From: an uncultured bacterium
Lineage (GTDB): Bacteria; Patescibacteriota; Patescibacteriia; UBA1558; GWA2-36-10
NCBI GenBank assembly: GCA_937870675.1
Contig: CALMZN010000013.1
Coordinates: forward strand, 1 to 8,921
Reading direction: 5' to 3'
DNA length: 8,921 nucleotides
Both the position numbers and the translations under genes were made by a program. The notes below the pieces were generated by a model. It saw only the letters and a program-made list of their open reading frames with translations. It was not told where the DNA came from and ran no database searches. Below, piece by piece: positions 1-6,266 of this stretch (within the stretch, counting starts at the first letter, position 1; every line of letters starts with the position of its first letter).

Positions 1-944
1 AGGTATTCATAGATCTTCATCGGATTAGTACTAGCGCTAAATTGTCCGCTTTTATGCGGTACAATACCAAGATCAAATTGCTGAATATACATCGGCGCTT
101 CTTCATATGACTTGTGACCCAGCCAATAAATATTTTGGTAATCTTTGAGCTCTTTTTTCTGCAAGGACTGCTCATCCCAGATCGGGCCGACCAAGACAAT
201 GGATTTATCTTGATTCTTTTCGGCCAAATAATGAATAAGGTCCAAGTCAACTTTTTCCTGAATAACTCCAATATAGCCAATGATCGGTTTCTTTATATCG
301 GAAATATCTCTATTGACTAGGGTGTATTGCTTGTTGTAGTGAATAAAATCCACGCCATTGGGAATCCAGTGTACATTGGACTGGTCTTCAAAAAAATTCA
401 AAAGATTTTTGGAAACCGTGAAAATAATGTCAGCTTCACTTTTTACTAAATCGTAACATTTTTTTAATCTAGCTTGTAGCTTGGTATATGATGAATGAGA
501 AAGCCAATTATCAACTGCGTCAAAAACCACCAGCTTAGCGCCAAATTTTTGCCAAAAAGGAGTGATAAATGGGTTAAGCGACCACAAAACTAAGTCACCA
601 AAATTTAATTTTAAAGAAAGTTTTTTTATATTATTGATAGTCATACTGGGAGAAAAAACAAAACTAATATCAGTATAAATAAATAATTTTTCCGACAACT
701 TAGAAACTTTGAAAGTAGCGCCACGGCTGACTACTTGTGAATTTTTTAAATCAACAAAAATATCTTGCTTCAAAATACGCAAGGCCCTTTTCCAAGTCAA
801 AGGTAAATAATCAACATACAAAACTTTGTTGACTTCGGGTTTATTTAGCAACTCTTTCAAAACATGATAATTGCGATTGGACACTCCTCTATCACACTCG
901 GAATAGTTTGACATGCCAAACATTATTACGTCATACTGCGTCAT
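1..944 (-). CDS. GT-B glycosyltransferase, 3' end cut by window edge
   Basis: An open frame runs from ATG at 944 to the left edge (314 codons, no stop), so the C-terminus is missing. Reading the minus strand gives an N-terminal half starting MTQYDVIMFGMSNYSE, a mid segment with FDAVDNW and, after an acidic-hydrophobic stretch, SEADIIFTVSKNLL, then IPNGVD, IGYIGVI, VLVGPIW and finally NPMKIYEYL at the edge. The order of IPNGVD, the GxxG-like start of the second Rossmann domain and the NPMKxYEYL motif is typical of retaining GT-B transferases of the GT4 / Glycos_trans_1-2 type; some relatives act in teichuronic acid or capsule synthesis. No membrane segment is evident, so it probably acts at the cytoplasmic face using a nucleotide sugar. 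It starts 5 nt after the preceding glycosyltransferase stop, so it is almost certainly co-transcribed. A weak AGG lies about 9 nt upstream of the ATG. Donor and acceptor cannot be told. Confidence 0.85.
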   Translation of the reverse strand, partial: MTQYDVIMFGMSNYSECDRGVSNRNYHVLKELLNKPEVNKVLYVDYLPLTWKRALRILKQDIFVDLKNSQVVSRGATFKVSKLSEKLFIYTDISFVFSPSMTINNIKKLSLKLNFGDLVLWSLNPFITPFWQKFGAKLVVFDAVDNWLSHSSYTKLQARLKKCYDLVKSEADIIFTVSKNLLNFFEDQSNVHWIPNGVDFIHYNKQYTLVNRDISDIKKPIIGYIGVIQEKVDLDLIHYLAEKNQDKSIVLVGPIWDEQSLQKKELKDYQNIYWLGHKSYEEAPMYIQQFDLGIVPHKSGQFSASTNPMKIYEY

Positions 945-949
945 ATTTT

Positions 950-2041
950 TTAACCTATAATCCTTTCTAATAATTTAATACTTTCGGCTTGTTTATTTTT
1001 AAACTTTTCACTAACTAAATACGCTTGCTGACCATAACTGGCAGCTTTTTTTTCGTCAGTCAATAAATCTCTGATCGCCACGGCAATATCTTGGCTATTA
1101 TCAGCATAACAAACATCTCCATTGCCCGTAAATATTTCTTTGACGCCACCACTAAAACCAGCGATGATCGGCAAGCCAAAACTAGCCGCTTCCAAAAACA
1201 CCATGCCAAAACCTTCCACGTCAGTGCCGATTTGTTGATTGGGCAGGACAAACAAATCCGCCGTTTGATAAAACAAGGGCAAATCTTCAGTAGCCACTTT
1301 CCCCCAAAAAAATACTTTCTCTGACAAATTATTGTCAATAACCTGTTTTTCTAAATTTGCTCTATTAGGACCATCACCCACTATCCAGTATTTACAATCC
1401 AAGTCCAGCATGGCTTTTAAGGCCTCAATCACCAGAGTATGTCCTTTTCTTTCTACCAATCGGCCGACAGTCAAGATTATCTTGGCACTGCCAACATTAG
1501 ATTTTTCTTTTATTGACTCTATTTGCTCTGCTGAAATATTTTTTGAATTAATACTGATATTTGGGTAAATAACGTTTACTTTATCAGCTGGAACCAAATC
1601 CTTGATCAATCCAGAAGTATATCGGGTATTGCAAACAATCGCTTGGGCTGAGAGCAATATTTTCTTGGTCCAAACTGGCTTGTTTTGTAAAGCCAAATTT
1701 ATATCCAAACCATGCAAAGATATAATATAAGGTATGTGGAATATTTTTTTTATAAAGTAAGCGATAGATCCTAAGGGCAAAATATTCGGCGTAAAAATAA
1801 CAGCAATTTTGTGTTGCTTTACCAGTCGAGCAACAGTCAGTAAACCAAACAACCAATGTGGCCAAACATAAGGTGATACTAATTTTATTTTAACATTATT
1901 ATTTTGATTTTTTAGTTCCGGACAATCACTGGCTACCAGATAATTTTCCAGCAAAAAATTTTTGAATAAATTATAACAATACATGGCTACGCCACCAGCA
2001 AAAGGAAAATATTCATGAGTAAGCACTAAAACCTTTTTCAT
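950..2041 (-). CDS. GT4-type glycosyltransferase (GT-B fold)
   Basis: This 363-residue protein has the full GT-B layout. The N-terminal domain (about 1-165) opens with MKKVLVLTHEYFPFAGGV, where the GG loop near residues 16-17 is the usual acceptor-side glycine loop, and contains SLHGLD (109-113). The C-terminal domain (about 185-345) has TVGRLVERKGH (191-201), VGDGPNR (221-227), a GKV strand and the EX7E pair E276/E284 in EGFGMVFLEA, the signature of retaining GT4 enzymes of the PimB/mannosyltransferase type. It probably transfers a sugar from a nucleotide donor to a lipid-linked glycan at the inner membrane face. The length is normal for the family. It begins 1 nt after the flippase stop, and the next glycosyltransferase begins 5 nt after its own stop, which suggests translational coupling in one cluster. 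No Shine-Dalgarno sequence is visible before the ATG. The sugar and linkage cannot be inferred. Confidence 0.93.
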   Translation of the reverse strand: MKKVLVLTHEYFPFAGGVAMYCYNLFKNFLLENYLVASDCPELKNQNNNVKIKLVSPYVWPHWLFGLLTVARLVKQHKIAVIFTPNILPLGSIAYFIKKIFHIPYIISLHGLDINLALQNKPVWTKKILLSAQAIVCNTRYTSGLIKDLVPADKVNVIYPNISINSKNISAEQIESIKEKSNVGSAKIILTVGRLVERKGHTLVIEALKAMLDLDCKYWIVGDGPNRANLEKQVIDNNLSEKVFFWGKVATEDLPLFYQTADLFVLPNQQIGTDVEGFGMVFLEAASFGLPIIAGFSGGVKEIFTGNGDVCYADNSQDIAVAIRDLLTDEKKAASYGQQAYLVSEKFKNKQAESIKLLERIIG

Positions 2042-2042
2042 T

Positions 2043-3479
2043 TTAATTCTTTTTTAAGGCCCGCCTAATATAAAAATAATCTTCTTTACTCAAATTTTTA
2101 AATAATATTAAAAAGCCAAAATATACCAAAAAGCCAAGAATAATACACAAGTAAATATTTAATATTTTAGCCAAAAAAATTACTATCAAGGCCATCAATA
2201 AGCTAGCCATAAGGGCCTTAAACATCGGCCACCAATTTTTAAGCTTGATTTGCGTCACCTTATAGACCGCAACTAAATTCAAGCAAAACAAACTAATGGT
2301 GCAAATTGTGGACGCTAAGCTGGCTCCCACAGTTGACCACTGGGGAATAAGTAAAATATTTAAAACAACATTCAGAATCATTACTAGACCCAAATTAAAA
2401 GTATTGGTTCGCTGGCGATCGGTAGCATTCAAAAAATATGATAAAGCAAAATTGATAAATAAAAATGGCAAACTAGCAATCAAAATCTGCAAGGGCACGC
2501 TGGAACCATTATAATTGCTGGTATAAAGCGTACTAATAATGTTTGGCGCCAAACAGATAATACCAGCAGAAATTGGCAAAGCAATATAACCCAGATAATT
2601 TATGGCCTTGATCAAAGTATTTTCTAACTGACTTTTGTCATTCTGCCAATAATGAGAAAAAGCTGGATAAAGAGCGGCCACAAAAGCTAAGGGTATAAAT
2701 TGAAAGGCAAAAGTAATCTTATAAGCCACGCTATACAAACCCATTTGGGAAGCGCCTTGCATCTGCTCCAAAATCAAACCATCAATATAAGCATATATTT
2801 TGGCAAACAAGGCCGACAAAGCAAAGGGCCAAGCTATAAAAAAAATACTACGCGCTAATTTTTTATCAAAATACCAACCCAACTCAACTTGGTACTTCTT
2901 GTTGATCAAAATCAAAGAATATAAAAAATTAAAACTGCTAGCCATAAGAACCACGATGATAAAGAAAAACGGATCACGATTAAATTGCATCAAAATCAAG
3001 CCCAGCGTCAAAATGATTACTTGAAAAATTATTGTGCCGATTGATTCATAATACAGATTTTGCTGACCGCGTAAAAAACCATAAAACAATAAAGTAAAAC
3101 TATCAATAATAACTATAAAGCTAGTTAAAAAAATAAGCGGACGCACTGGATTATTGGCGTAAAGTAGCAGATCGCCAATTATAATAGTAGCCAAAGCCAA
3201 AATGCTCAATAATAATTTGAGAGAAAATATTTGACGAAAGAGTTGCTTCTGATCAATTTGCTTTCTAGCTGTCTCCCGAATCAAAACCGCTGACAAGCCC
3301 AAGTCAGCCAGAACCGAAAGCATCAGGGCAAAATTAAGAGCCAATTGGTATTGCCCATAATCATTTGGTCCCAAAAATCTGGCCAAAATCGTAAAATAGG
3401 CAAAAGATAATATTTTTTGAAAAATCAGCGCCAGCAAATACCAACTAGTATTTGAGGTGATTTTTTGGCCATTAGTCAT
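2043..3479 (-). CDS. Polysaccharide/lipid-linked oligosaccharide flippase, Wzx/RfbX type
   Basis: A 478-residue, strongly hydrophobic protein with about 14 predicted membrane segments (near 12-33, 45-67, 87-107, 113-135, 146-164, 170-192, 213-233, 248-271, 294-317, 328-350, 361-379, 385-405, 417-438 and 442-461). The N-terminal pattern NTSWYLL...ILARFLGPNDYGQY and the AxDLGL motif in helix 2 are typical of the polysaccharide biosynthesis protein branch (PF01943-like) of the MOP/MATE flippase superfamily. The expected role is to move undecaprenyl-linked oligosaccharide across the inner membrane, in line with the two glycosyltransferase genes immediately downstream. MurJ is a distant relative, but the N-terminus and context favour Wzx. 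The ATG at 3479 is the only start that keeps the conserved N-terminus. The gene opens its own transcription unit behind a terminator; its extended -10 promoter places +1 at the A of the ATG, leaving no room for a leader or ribosome binding site. Confidence 0.93.
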   Translation of the reverse strand: MTNGQKITSNTSWYLLALIFQKILSFAYFTILARFLGPNDYGQYQLALNFALMLSVLADLGLSAVLIRETARKQIDQKQLFRQIFSLKLLLSILALATIIIGDLLLYANNPVRPLIFLTSFIVIIDSFTLLFYGFLRGQQNLYYESIGTIIFQVIILTLGLILMQFNRDPFFFIIVVLMASSFNFLYSLILINKKYQVELGWYFDKKLARSIFFIAWPFALSALFAKIYAYIDGLILEQMQGASQMGLYSVAYKITFAFQFIPLAFVAALYPAFSHYWQNDKSQLENTLIKAINYLGYIALPISAGIICLAPNIISTLYTSNYNGSSVPLQILIASLPFLFINFALSYFLNATDRQRTNTFNLGLVMILNVVLNILLIPQWSTVGASLASTICTISLFCLNLVAVYKVTQIKLKNWWPMFKALMASLLMALIVIFLAKILNIYLCIILGFLVYFGFLILFKNLSKEDYFYIRRALKKN

Positions 3480-3485
3480 ATGCTA

Positions 3486-3514
3486 ATTATAACAAAAGAA
3501 AAGACCTTTGAAAA
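3486..3514 (-). promoter_or_regulatory. Extended -10 promoter for the flippase-glycosyltransferase cluster
   Basis: On the minus strand, TATAAT (3491-3486) is preceded by TGT (3494-3492), giving an extended -10 (TGnTATAAT). With a 17-nt spacer, the -35 is TTTTCA (3514-3509), four of six matches to TTGACA. Six nucleotides separate the -10 from the ATG, so the predicted +1 is the A of the flippase start codon. The promoter sits directly behind the rpsI terminator. Confidence 0.8.
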
Positions 3515-3519
3515 TAGCT

Positions 3520-3554
3520 AAAAAAAGCAAAAACCCCTTATTTTATGGGGGTTT
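3520..3554 (-). terminator. Intrinsic terminator of the infA-rpsI operon
   Basis: On the minus strand, AAACCCC (3554-3548) pairs with GGGGTTT (3537-3531) around a loop of about 10 nt. A T-rich tract follows: five T, GC, then seven T (to 3520). Its position about 65 nt after the rpsI stop and just before the next promoter fits a rho-independent terminator. On the plus strand the hairpin lacks a T tract, so it is one-way. Confidence 0.85.
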
Positions 3555-3579
3555 CTGAGTATAAAAAAGTAATTTTTAA

Positions 3580-3634
3580 CGTTTGCTCCATCTTTCGACT
3601 TTGCTCAACATGTCGCAAACTAGCGTTTGCTCCA
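3580..3634. repeat. 11-bp direct repeat flanking a 33-bp insert at the 3' end of rpsI
   Basis: The sequence CGTTTGCTCCA occurs at 3580-3590 and again at 3624-3634, with 33 bp between. Read on the minus strand, both copies encode Trp-Ser-Lys-Arg: the first (3634-3624) is the actual rpsI end with stop TAG, the second is followed at once by TAA. The arrangement looks like a target-site duplication around a small insert. The insert also contains GTTTGC, complementary to the adjoining GCAAAC of rpsI, so a 6-bp hairpin (3615-3620 with 3625-3630) spans the stop codon. Confidence 0.75.
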
Positions 3635-4033
3635 CTGTGGGGCGCGGCGGGCTTTTTTGAGACCCGGTTTCTTTCGTTCCTTGATGCGAGAATCGCGGGT
3701 AAGAAGTCCTTCTTTTCTCAAAGCCGCGCGAAAATTTTCATCAATTTTCAACAAGGCCTTGGCTAGGCCATTGACTATAGCGTCAACTTGCCCTTTGATA
3801 CCGCCTCCTTTGACTCGAACAGAGATAACAATTTTATCTTGGCCAGTGATTTTGAGAGGCGCCAATAAATCTTGTTGCCACTCAAAATATGGTAAATAAA
3901 GCTTATAATCCTTATCATTGATAGTGATGCTAATACCATTGCTTTTTTCAGACATAATCCTAACTCTAGCAATAGCTGATTTTCTTCTACCAACGGCAAA
4001 GGTTATTGACTTGGACTTGGTTTCTTCTGGCAT
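3620..4033 (-). CDS. rpsI: 30S ribosomal protein S9
   Basis: The 137-residue product matches bacterial S9. It has the N-terminal FAVGRRKSAIARVRI, the central GGGIKGQVDAIVNGLAKAL loop and helix, LRKEGLLTRDSRIKERKKPG, and a basic tail ending in QWSKR. In known ribosomes the extreme SKR tail reaches the P-site tRNA, and it is intact here. The gene starts 4 nt after the rplM stop; the rplM-rpsI pair is a classic operon unit, here attached to the alpha operon as its last two genes. No Shine-Dalgarno sequence precedes the ATG. The stop is TAG, the only non-TAA stop in the window, and it appears to come from a small insertion at the gene end. An intrinsic terminator follows. Confidence 0.98.
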   Translation of the reverse strand: MPEETKSKSITFAVGRRKSAIARVRIMSEKSNGISITINDKDYKLYLPYFEWQQDLLAPLKITGQDKIVISVRVKGGGIKGQVDAIVNGLAKALLKIDENFRAALRKEGLLTRDSRIKERKKPGLKKARRAPQWSKR

Positions 4034-4037
4034 AGTA

Positions 4038-4385
4038 TTATTTGATAATTAAACGCTTAAGCATCTTGGGTCGCAATCGGTTTTTGGGCAACATATTGTG
4101 CAATATCTGGATAAAAACTTTCTCAGGATTTTTGACCATCATATCTTTCAGCTTGGTAGTTTTCAAGCTCCCTGGATATTGGCTATGGCGATAATAAAGC
4201 TTACTGTCTAGTTTGTTGCCAGTAAACCTAATAGCACTGATGTTGCTGATTTCAACAATATCACCGCATTCGATGTTGGCGGCATAATTTATTTTGCGCT
4301 TACCCATCAGTATGGTCGCTACTTGAGAGGCCAAGCGTCCAGCTATTTTTCCTGTAGCATCAATGTTGTGAACTTTTCTTTCCAT
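4038..4385 (-). CDS. rplM: 50S ribosomal protein L13, short form
   Basis: The 115-residue product carries the L13 core: IDATGKIAGRLASQVA, MGKRKINYAAN, the GD...SAIRFTGNKLDSKLYYRHSQYPG segment and HNMLPKNRLRPKMLKRL. L13 binds 23S rRNA early in 50S assembly. Compared with the usual length of about 142 residues, it lacks roughly a dozen N-terminal residues and ends just after the KRL motif, so the usual C-terminal tail is absent. Its gene starts 4 nt after rplQ and ends 4 nt before rpsI, so neither end can be an annotation error from a missed extension. There is no Shine-Dalgarno sequence; translation may be coupled to the upstream gene. Confidence 0.97.
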   Translation of the reverse strand: MERKVHNIDATGKIAGRLASQVATILMGKRKINYAANIECGDIVEISNISAIRFTGNKLDSKLYYRHSQYPGSLKTTKLKDMMVKNPEKVFIQILHNMLPKNRLRPKMLKRLIIK

Positions 4386-4389
4386 ATTT

Positions 4390-4740
4390 TTATACTAATT
4401 CAATCTGAGCGAGCAAGGCACCATCCCCGACTCGCGGTGAAATTTTAATAATTCGGCAATATCCGCCTTGACGATCCTTGTACCTAGGACCCAAAACATC
4501 TAGGACTTTTTGGACGGCTTTTTTGTCTGGCAAAATACCACTCAAAATTTGCTTATTATGTATTGATTTGACCTTGCCTCTGGTTATCAAGCGCTCCACA
4601 AAAGGTCGCAAGGCCTTGGCCTTGGCTTCAGTGGTAACAATTTTTTCATACAAAATAATTGACGTGGCCAAGTTTTCCAAAAGCGCTCGGCGCACATCAG
4701 AAGTTTTGCTCAATTTAGCTATATTCTTTCGGTGCCTCAT
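4390..4740 (-). CDS. rplQ: 50S ribosomal protein L17
   Basis: The 116-residue protein begins MRHRKNIAKLSKTSDVRRAL, followed by LATSIILYEKIVTTEAKAKALRPFVERLIT, the defining L17 core, and ends in a PRVGDGALLAQIELV strand. The length is normal for bacterial L17, a 23S-binding protein of the 50S subunit. It follows rpoA with an 8-nt gap, the standard alpha-operon order, and is followed after 4 nt by rplM. The start at 4740 is fixed by the universally conserved MRHR N-terminus; no Shine-Dalgarno sequence is visible before it. Confidence 0.98.
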   Translation of the reverse strand: MRHRKNIAKLSKTSDVRRALLENLATSIILYEKIVTTEAKAKALRPFVERLITRGKVKSIHNKQILSGILPDKKAVQKVLDVLGPRYKDRQGGYCRIIKISPRVGDGALLAQIELV

Positions 4741-4748
4741 GGTATTGA

Positions 4749-5519
4749 TTATTTACTCTTTTTTTTGATGGTTTTTTTCTTGACTGGCTTAGCTTCCGCT
4801 TCTTCAGCTTCACTCACTTTTTCTGAGGCAGCTTCCTCGGCTACCAAAAAGCTAAAATTATCACGCAAAATTATAGACGCTTGAGAAACAGCTCCCCGCG
4901 CGTCAATTGTGCCGTCAGTCAAAATATCCATTATTAATTTTTCGTAATTGGTCATCTCGCCAACTCGGACAAATTCAATATTAAAGCCGACATTCAAAGC
5001 TGGTGAAAAATTGGAATCAATGGCAATACTGCCGATTGGCAATTTTACTTTTTCATCTCTTTGCTCGACAGCCACATAGCCCAAGCCACGCTCAACCGTA
5101 ATTTCCATATTTAGTTTGGCTTGCTTATCGGTCATAGTGGCAATCAACAAATCTTCATTCATTATCTCCACATTGGAATCTTTTTTGATATCACGGGCAG
5201 TGACAACTTTTTCACCTTTGGCTTCAATATTTAAAATGACCGGTTCATCGCTAAATAATTTTAATCTCAATTTTTTCAAATTCAACATTATTTCCACCAA
5301 ATCTTCTTTGACATGGCTGACTGTGTCAAACTCGTGTTGAACACCCTCGATTTTGAAAGAGGTGACCGCTGCCCCTGGCAACGAAGATAGCATCACTCGA
5401 CGCAAAGCATTACCAATAGTAACACCATAGCCAGGCGAGCAGGGCTCAATAATCACTTGGTAATGATTATTCTTTTGGTCAATGACGCTAATTTTCTCTG
5501 GTAAGCTAATCTTGTTCAT
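4749..5519 (-). CDS. rpoA: RNA polymerase alpha subunit without C-terminal domain
   Basis: The 256-residue protein has a complete alpha N-terminal domain, which dimerises and nucleates assembly of beta and beta'. Key stretches are IIEPCSPGYG (23-32), the GNALRRVMLSSLPG motif (36-49), FKIEGVQHEFDTV (55-67), EDLVEIMLNLKKL (72-84) and the final helix MTNYEKLIMDILTDGTI (189-205). Typical bacterial alpha is about 310-330 residues and ends in alpha-CTD, which binds UP-element DNA and activators. Here, residues 227-243 form an acidic Glu/Ala segment and 244-256 a lysine-rich tail (KPVKKKTIKKKSK), after which TAA follows. rplQ starts only 8 nt later, so no CTD can be hidden by a frameshift. This polymerase probably cannot use UP elements or class I activators through alpha. 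The gene lies between rpsD and rplQ as in the standard alpha operon. Confidence 0.97.
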   Translation of the reverse strand: MNKISLPEKISVIDQKNNHYQVIIEPCSPGYGVTIGNALRRVMLSSLPGAAVTSFKIEGVQHEFDTVSHVKEDLVEIMLNLKKLRLKLFSDEPVILNIEAKGEKVVTARDIKKDSNVEIMNEDLLIATMTDKQAKLNMEITVERGLGYVAVEQRDEKVKLPIGSIAIDSNFSPALNVGFNIEFVRVGEMTNYEKLIMDILTDGTIDARGAVSQASIILRDNFSFLVAEEAASEKVSEAEEAEAKPVKKKTIKKKSK

Positions 5520-5559
5520 TGTTTTATAGTTAAATTTTTATTTTAAAATTAATAATTTA

Positions 5560-6174
5560 TTAACGTGAATAAAAATCAACGATCAAGCTGGTAGTAATAT
5601 TCTTAGGCAGATCATTTTGATTTGGCCGACTATTGACAGTCAGGGCCAAATTTTTCTTGTCCAGTGAAAGCCAGCCAGCTGGCTCGGTTTTTTCAATCTT
5701 TTCGGTCAGGGCTAACCAATAACCTTTTTTAGCTTTATTGGTTTTGACTTTGATGGTTTCACCTGGCTTGACTGTATAGGAAGGAATGTTTACTTTGCCA
5801 GCACCGATAGTAAAGTGGCCATGAGTGACTAATTGTCTAGCCAAGCGTCTAGTGGGCGCTAGTCCTCCGCGAAAAACCACATTATCCAAGCGACTTTCCA
5901 ATAAAACCAACAAATTCTCGTTAACATCGCCAGCCATTTTTTGAGCGCGACCAAAAGTCAAAGCAAATTGTTTTTCCAACAAACCATAAATGGCTTTGGC
6001 TTTTTGCTTTTCCATTAACTGCTTGCCGTATTCGCTGACTTTTTTGAAGGACTTTTTTGGTCCATGCACGCCACTAGGATAATTCCTCTTGGCTAGCGGA
6101 GATTTTACGGTCTCGGCCACATTTTCACCAAAGCGACGGCTAGCTTTATGTCTCGGTTTTAAATTTCTTCCCAT
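5560..6174 (-). CDS. rpsD: 30S ribosomal protein S4
   Basis: The 204-residue protein matches S4, a primary 16S rRNA binder that starts 30S assembly. It opens MGRNLKPRHKASRRFG, has KAKAIYGLLEKQF (58-70), the S4 RNA-binding domain from about residue 94 (RLDNVVFRGGLAPTRRLARQLVTHGHF) and the conserved end LIVDFYSR. No Cys residues are present, so this is a zinc-free S4. It lies between rpsK and rpoA in standard order, but the 122-nt gap upstream is the largest inside the operon and holds a strong palindrome and heptad repeats. S4 is a known autoregulator of its own transcript in E. coli and Bacillus; whether the palindrome 30 nt upstream of this start serves that role is open. No Shine-Dalgarno sequence is seen. 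Confidence 0.98.
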   Translation of the reverse strand: MGRNLKPRHKASRRFGENVAETVKSPLAKRNYPSGVHGPKKSFKKVSEYGKQLMEKQKAKAIYGLLEKQFALTFGRAQKMAGDVNENLLVLLESRLDNVVFRGGLAPTRRLARQLVTHGHFTIGAGKVNIPSYTVKPGETIKVKTNKAKKGYWLALTEKIEKTEPAGWLSLDKKNLALTVNSRPNQNDLPKNITTSLIVDFYSR

Positions 6175-6181
6175 AAATATT

Positions 6182-6205
6182 AGTGTAAAGTTACAAGTTT
6201 GAAGT
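6182..6205 (+). repeat. Heptad-spaced AGT array, left side of rpsK-rpsD spacer
   Basis: On the plus strand AGT recurs every 7 nt, at 6182, 6189, 6196 and 6203; the three central units share the form AAGTNNN. The array abuts the GC-rich palindrome that starts at 6205. Four exactly spaced copies in 24 nt are unlikely in random sequence, but the units are short and diverged. Confidence 0.55.
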
Positions 6206-6238
6206 ACCGCCCAGAGGGCGACCGCCCTCTGGGCGGTA
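6205..6238. repeat. Perfect 15-bp GC-rich palindrome (REP-like) between rpsK and rpsD
   Basis: TACCGCCCAGAGGGC (6205-6219) and GCCCTCTGGGCGGTA (6224-6238) are exact inverted repeats around a 4-nt loop. Each arm can also fold on itself (CGCCC/GGGCG with a 3-nt loop), so two alternative structures are possible. The GC content stands out sharply in an AT-rich spacer. No T tract follows on the coding (minus) strand, so it is not a terminator for the operon. It resembles a REP/MITE-type element or an RNA processing or stability hairpin. Confidence 0.9.
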
Positions 6239-6266
6239 AAGTGACGAACGTTGTTTTTTTAAGGCC

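Noticed and set aside
3620..3670. A -1 frameshift in the A6 run of rpsI (plus strand 3653-3658) would lead to an extended S9 ending again in WSKR.
   Set aside because: The run is not a canonical slippery heptamer in this frame and the zero-frame S9 already has the complete, conserved SKR end; duplication by insertion explains it better.
3545..3766. Plus-strand open frame across the rpsI 3' end and terminator.
   Set aside because: It lies antisense to rpsI and the terminator, shows no domain-like pattern, and the minus-strand S9 is certain.
5520..5530. TATAAA upstream of rpoA as a possible internal -10 element.
   Set aside because: It lies 5 nt from the ATG with no fitting -35, in a very AT-rich spacer where such hexamers are expected by chance.
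6185..6245. GTAAAGTTAC (6185-6194) and GTAAAGTGAC (6236-6245), 9 of 10 identical, flank the palindrome like a target-site duplication.
   Set aside because: The right copy overlaps the last bases of the palindrome arm and the left copy belongs to the heptad array, so the match is explained by those repeats.
6205..6260. Palindrome followed by a T-run (6254-6260) on the plus strand, resembling a terminator.
   Set aside because: The T-run begins 15 nt after the stem and no plus-strand gene exists upstream; on the coding strand the run is A-rich and precedes the stem.
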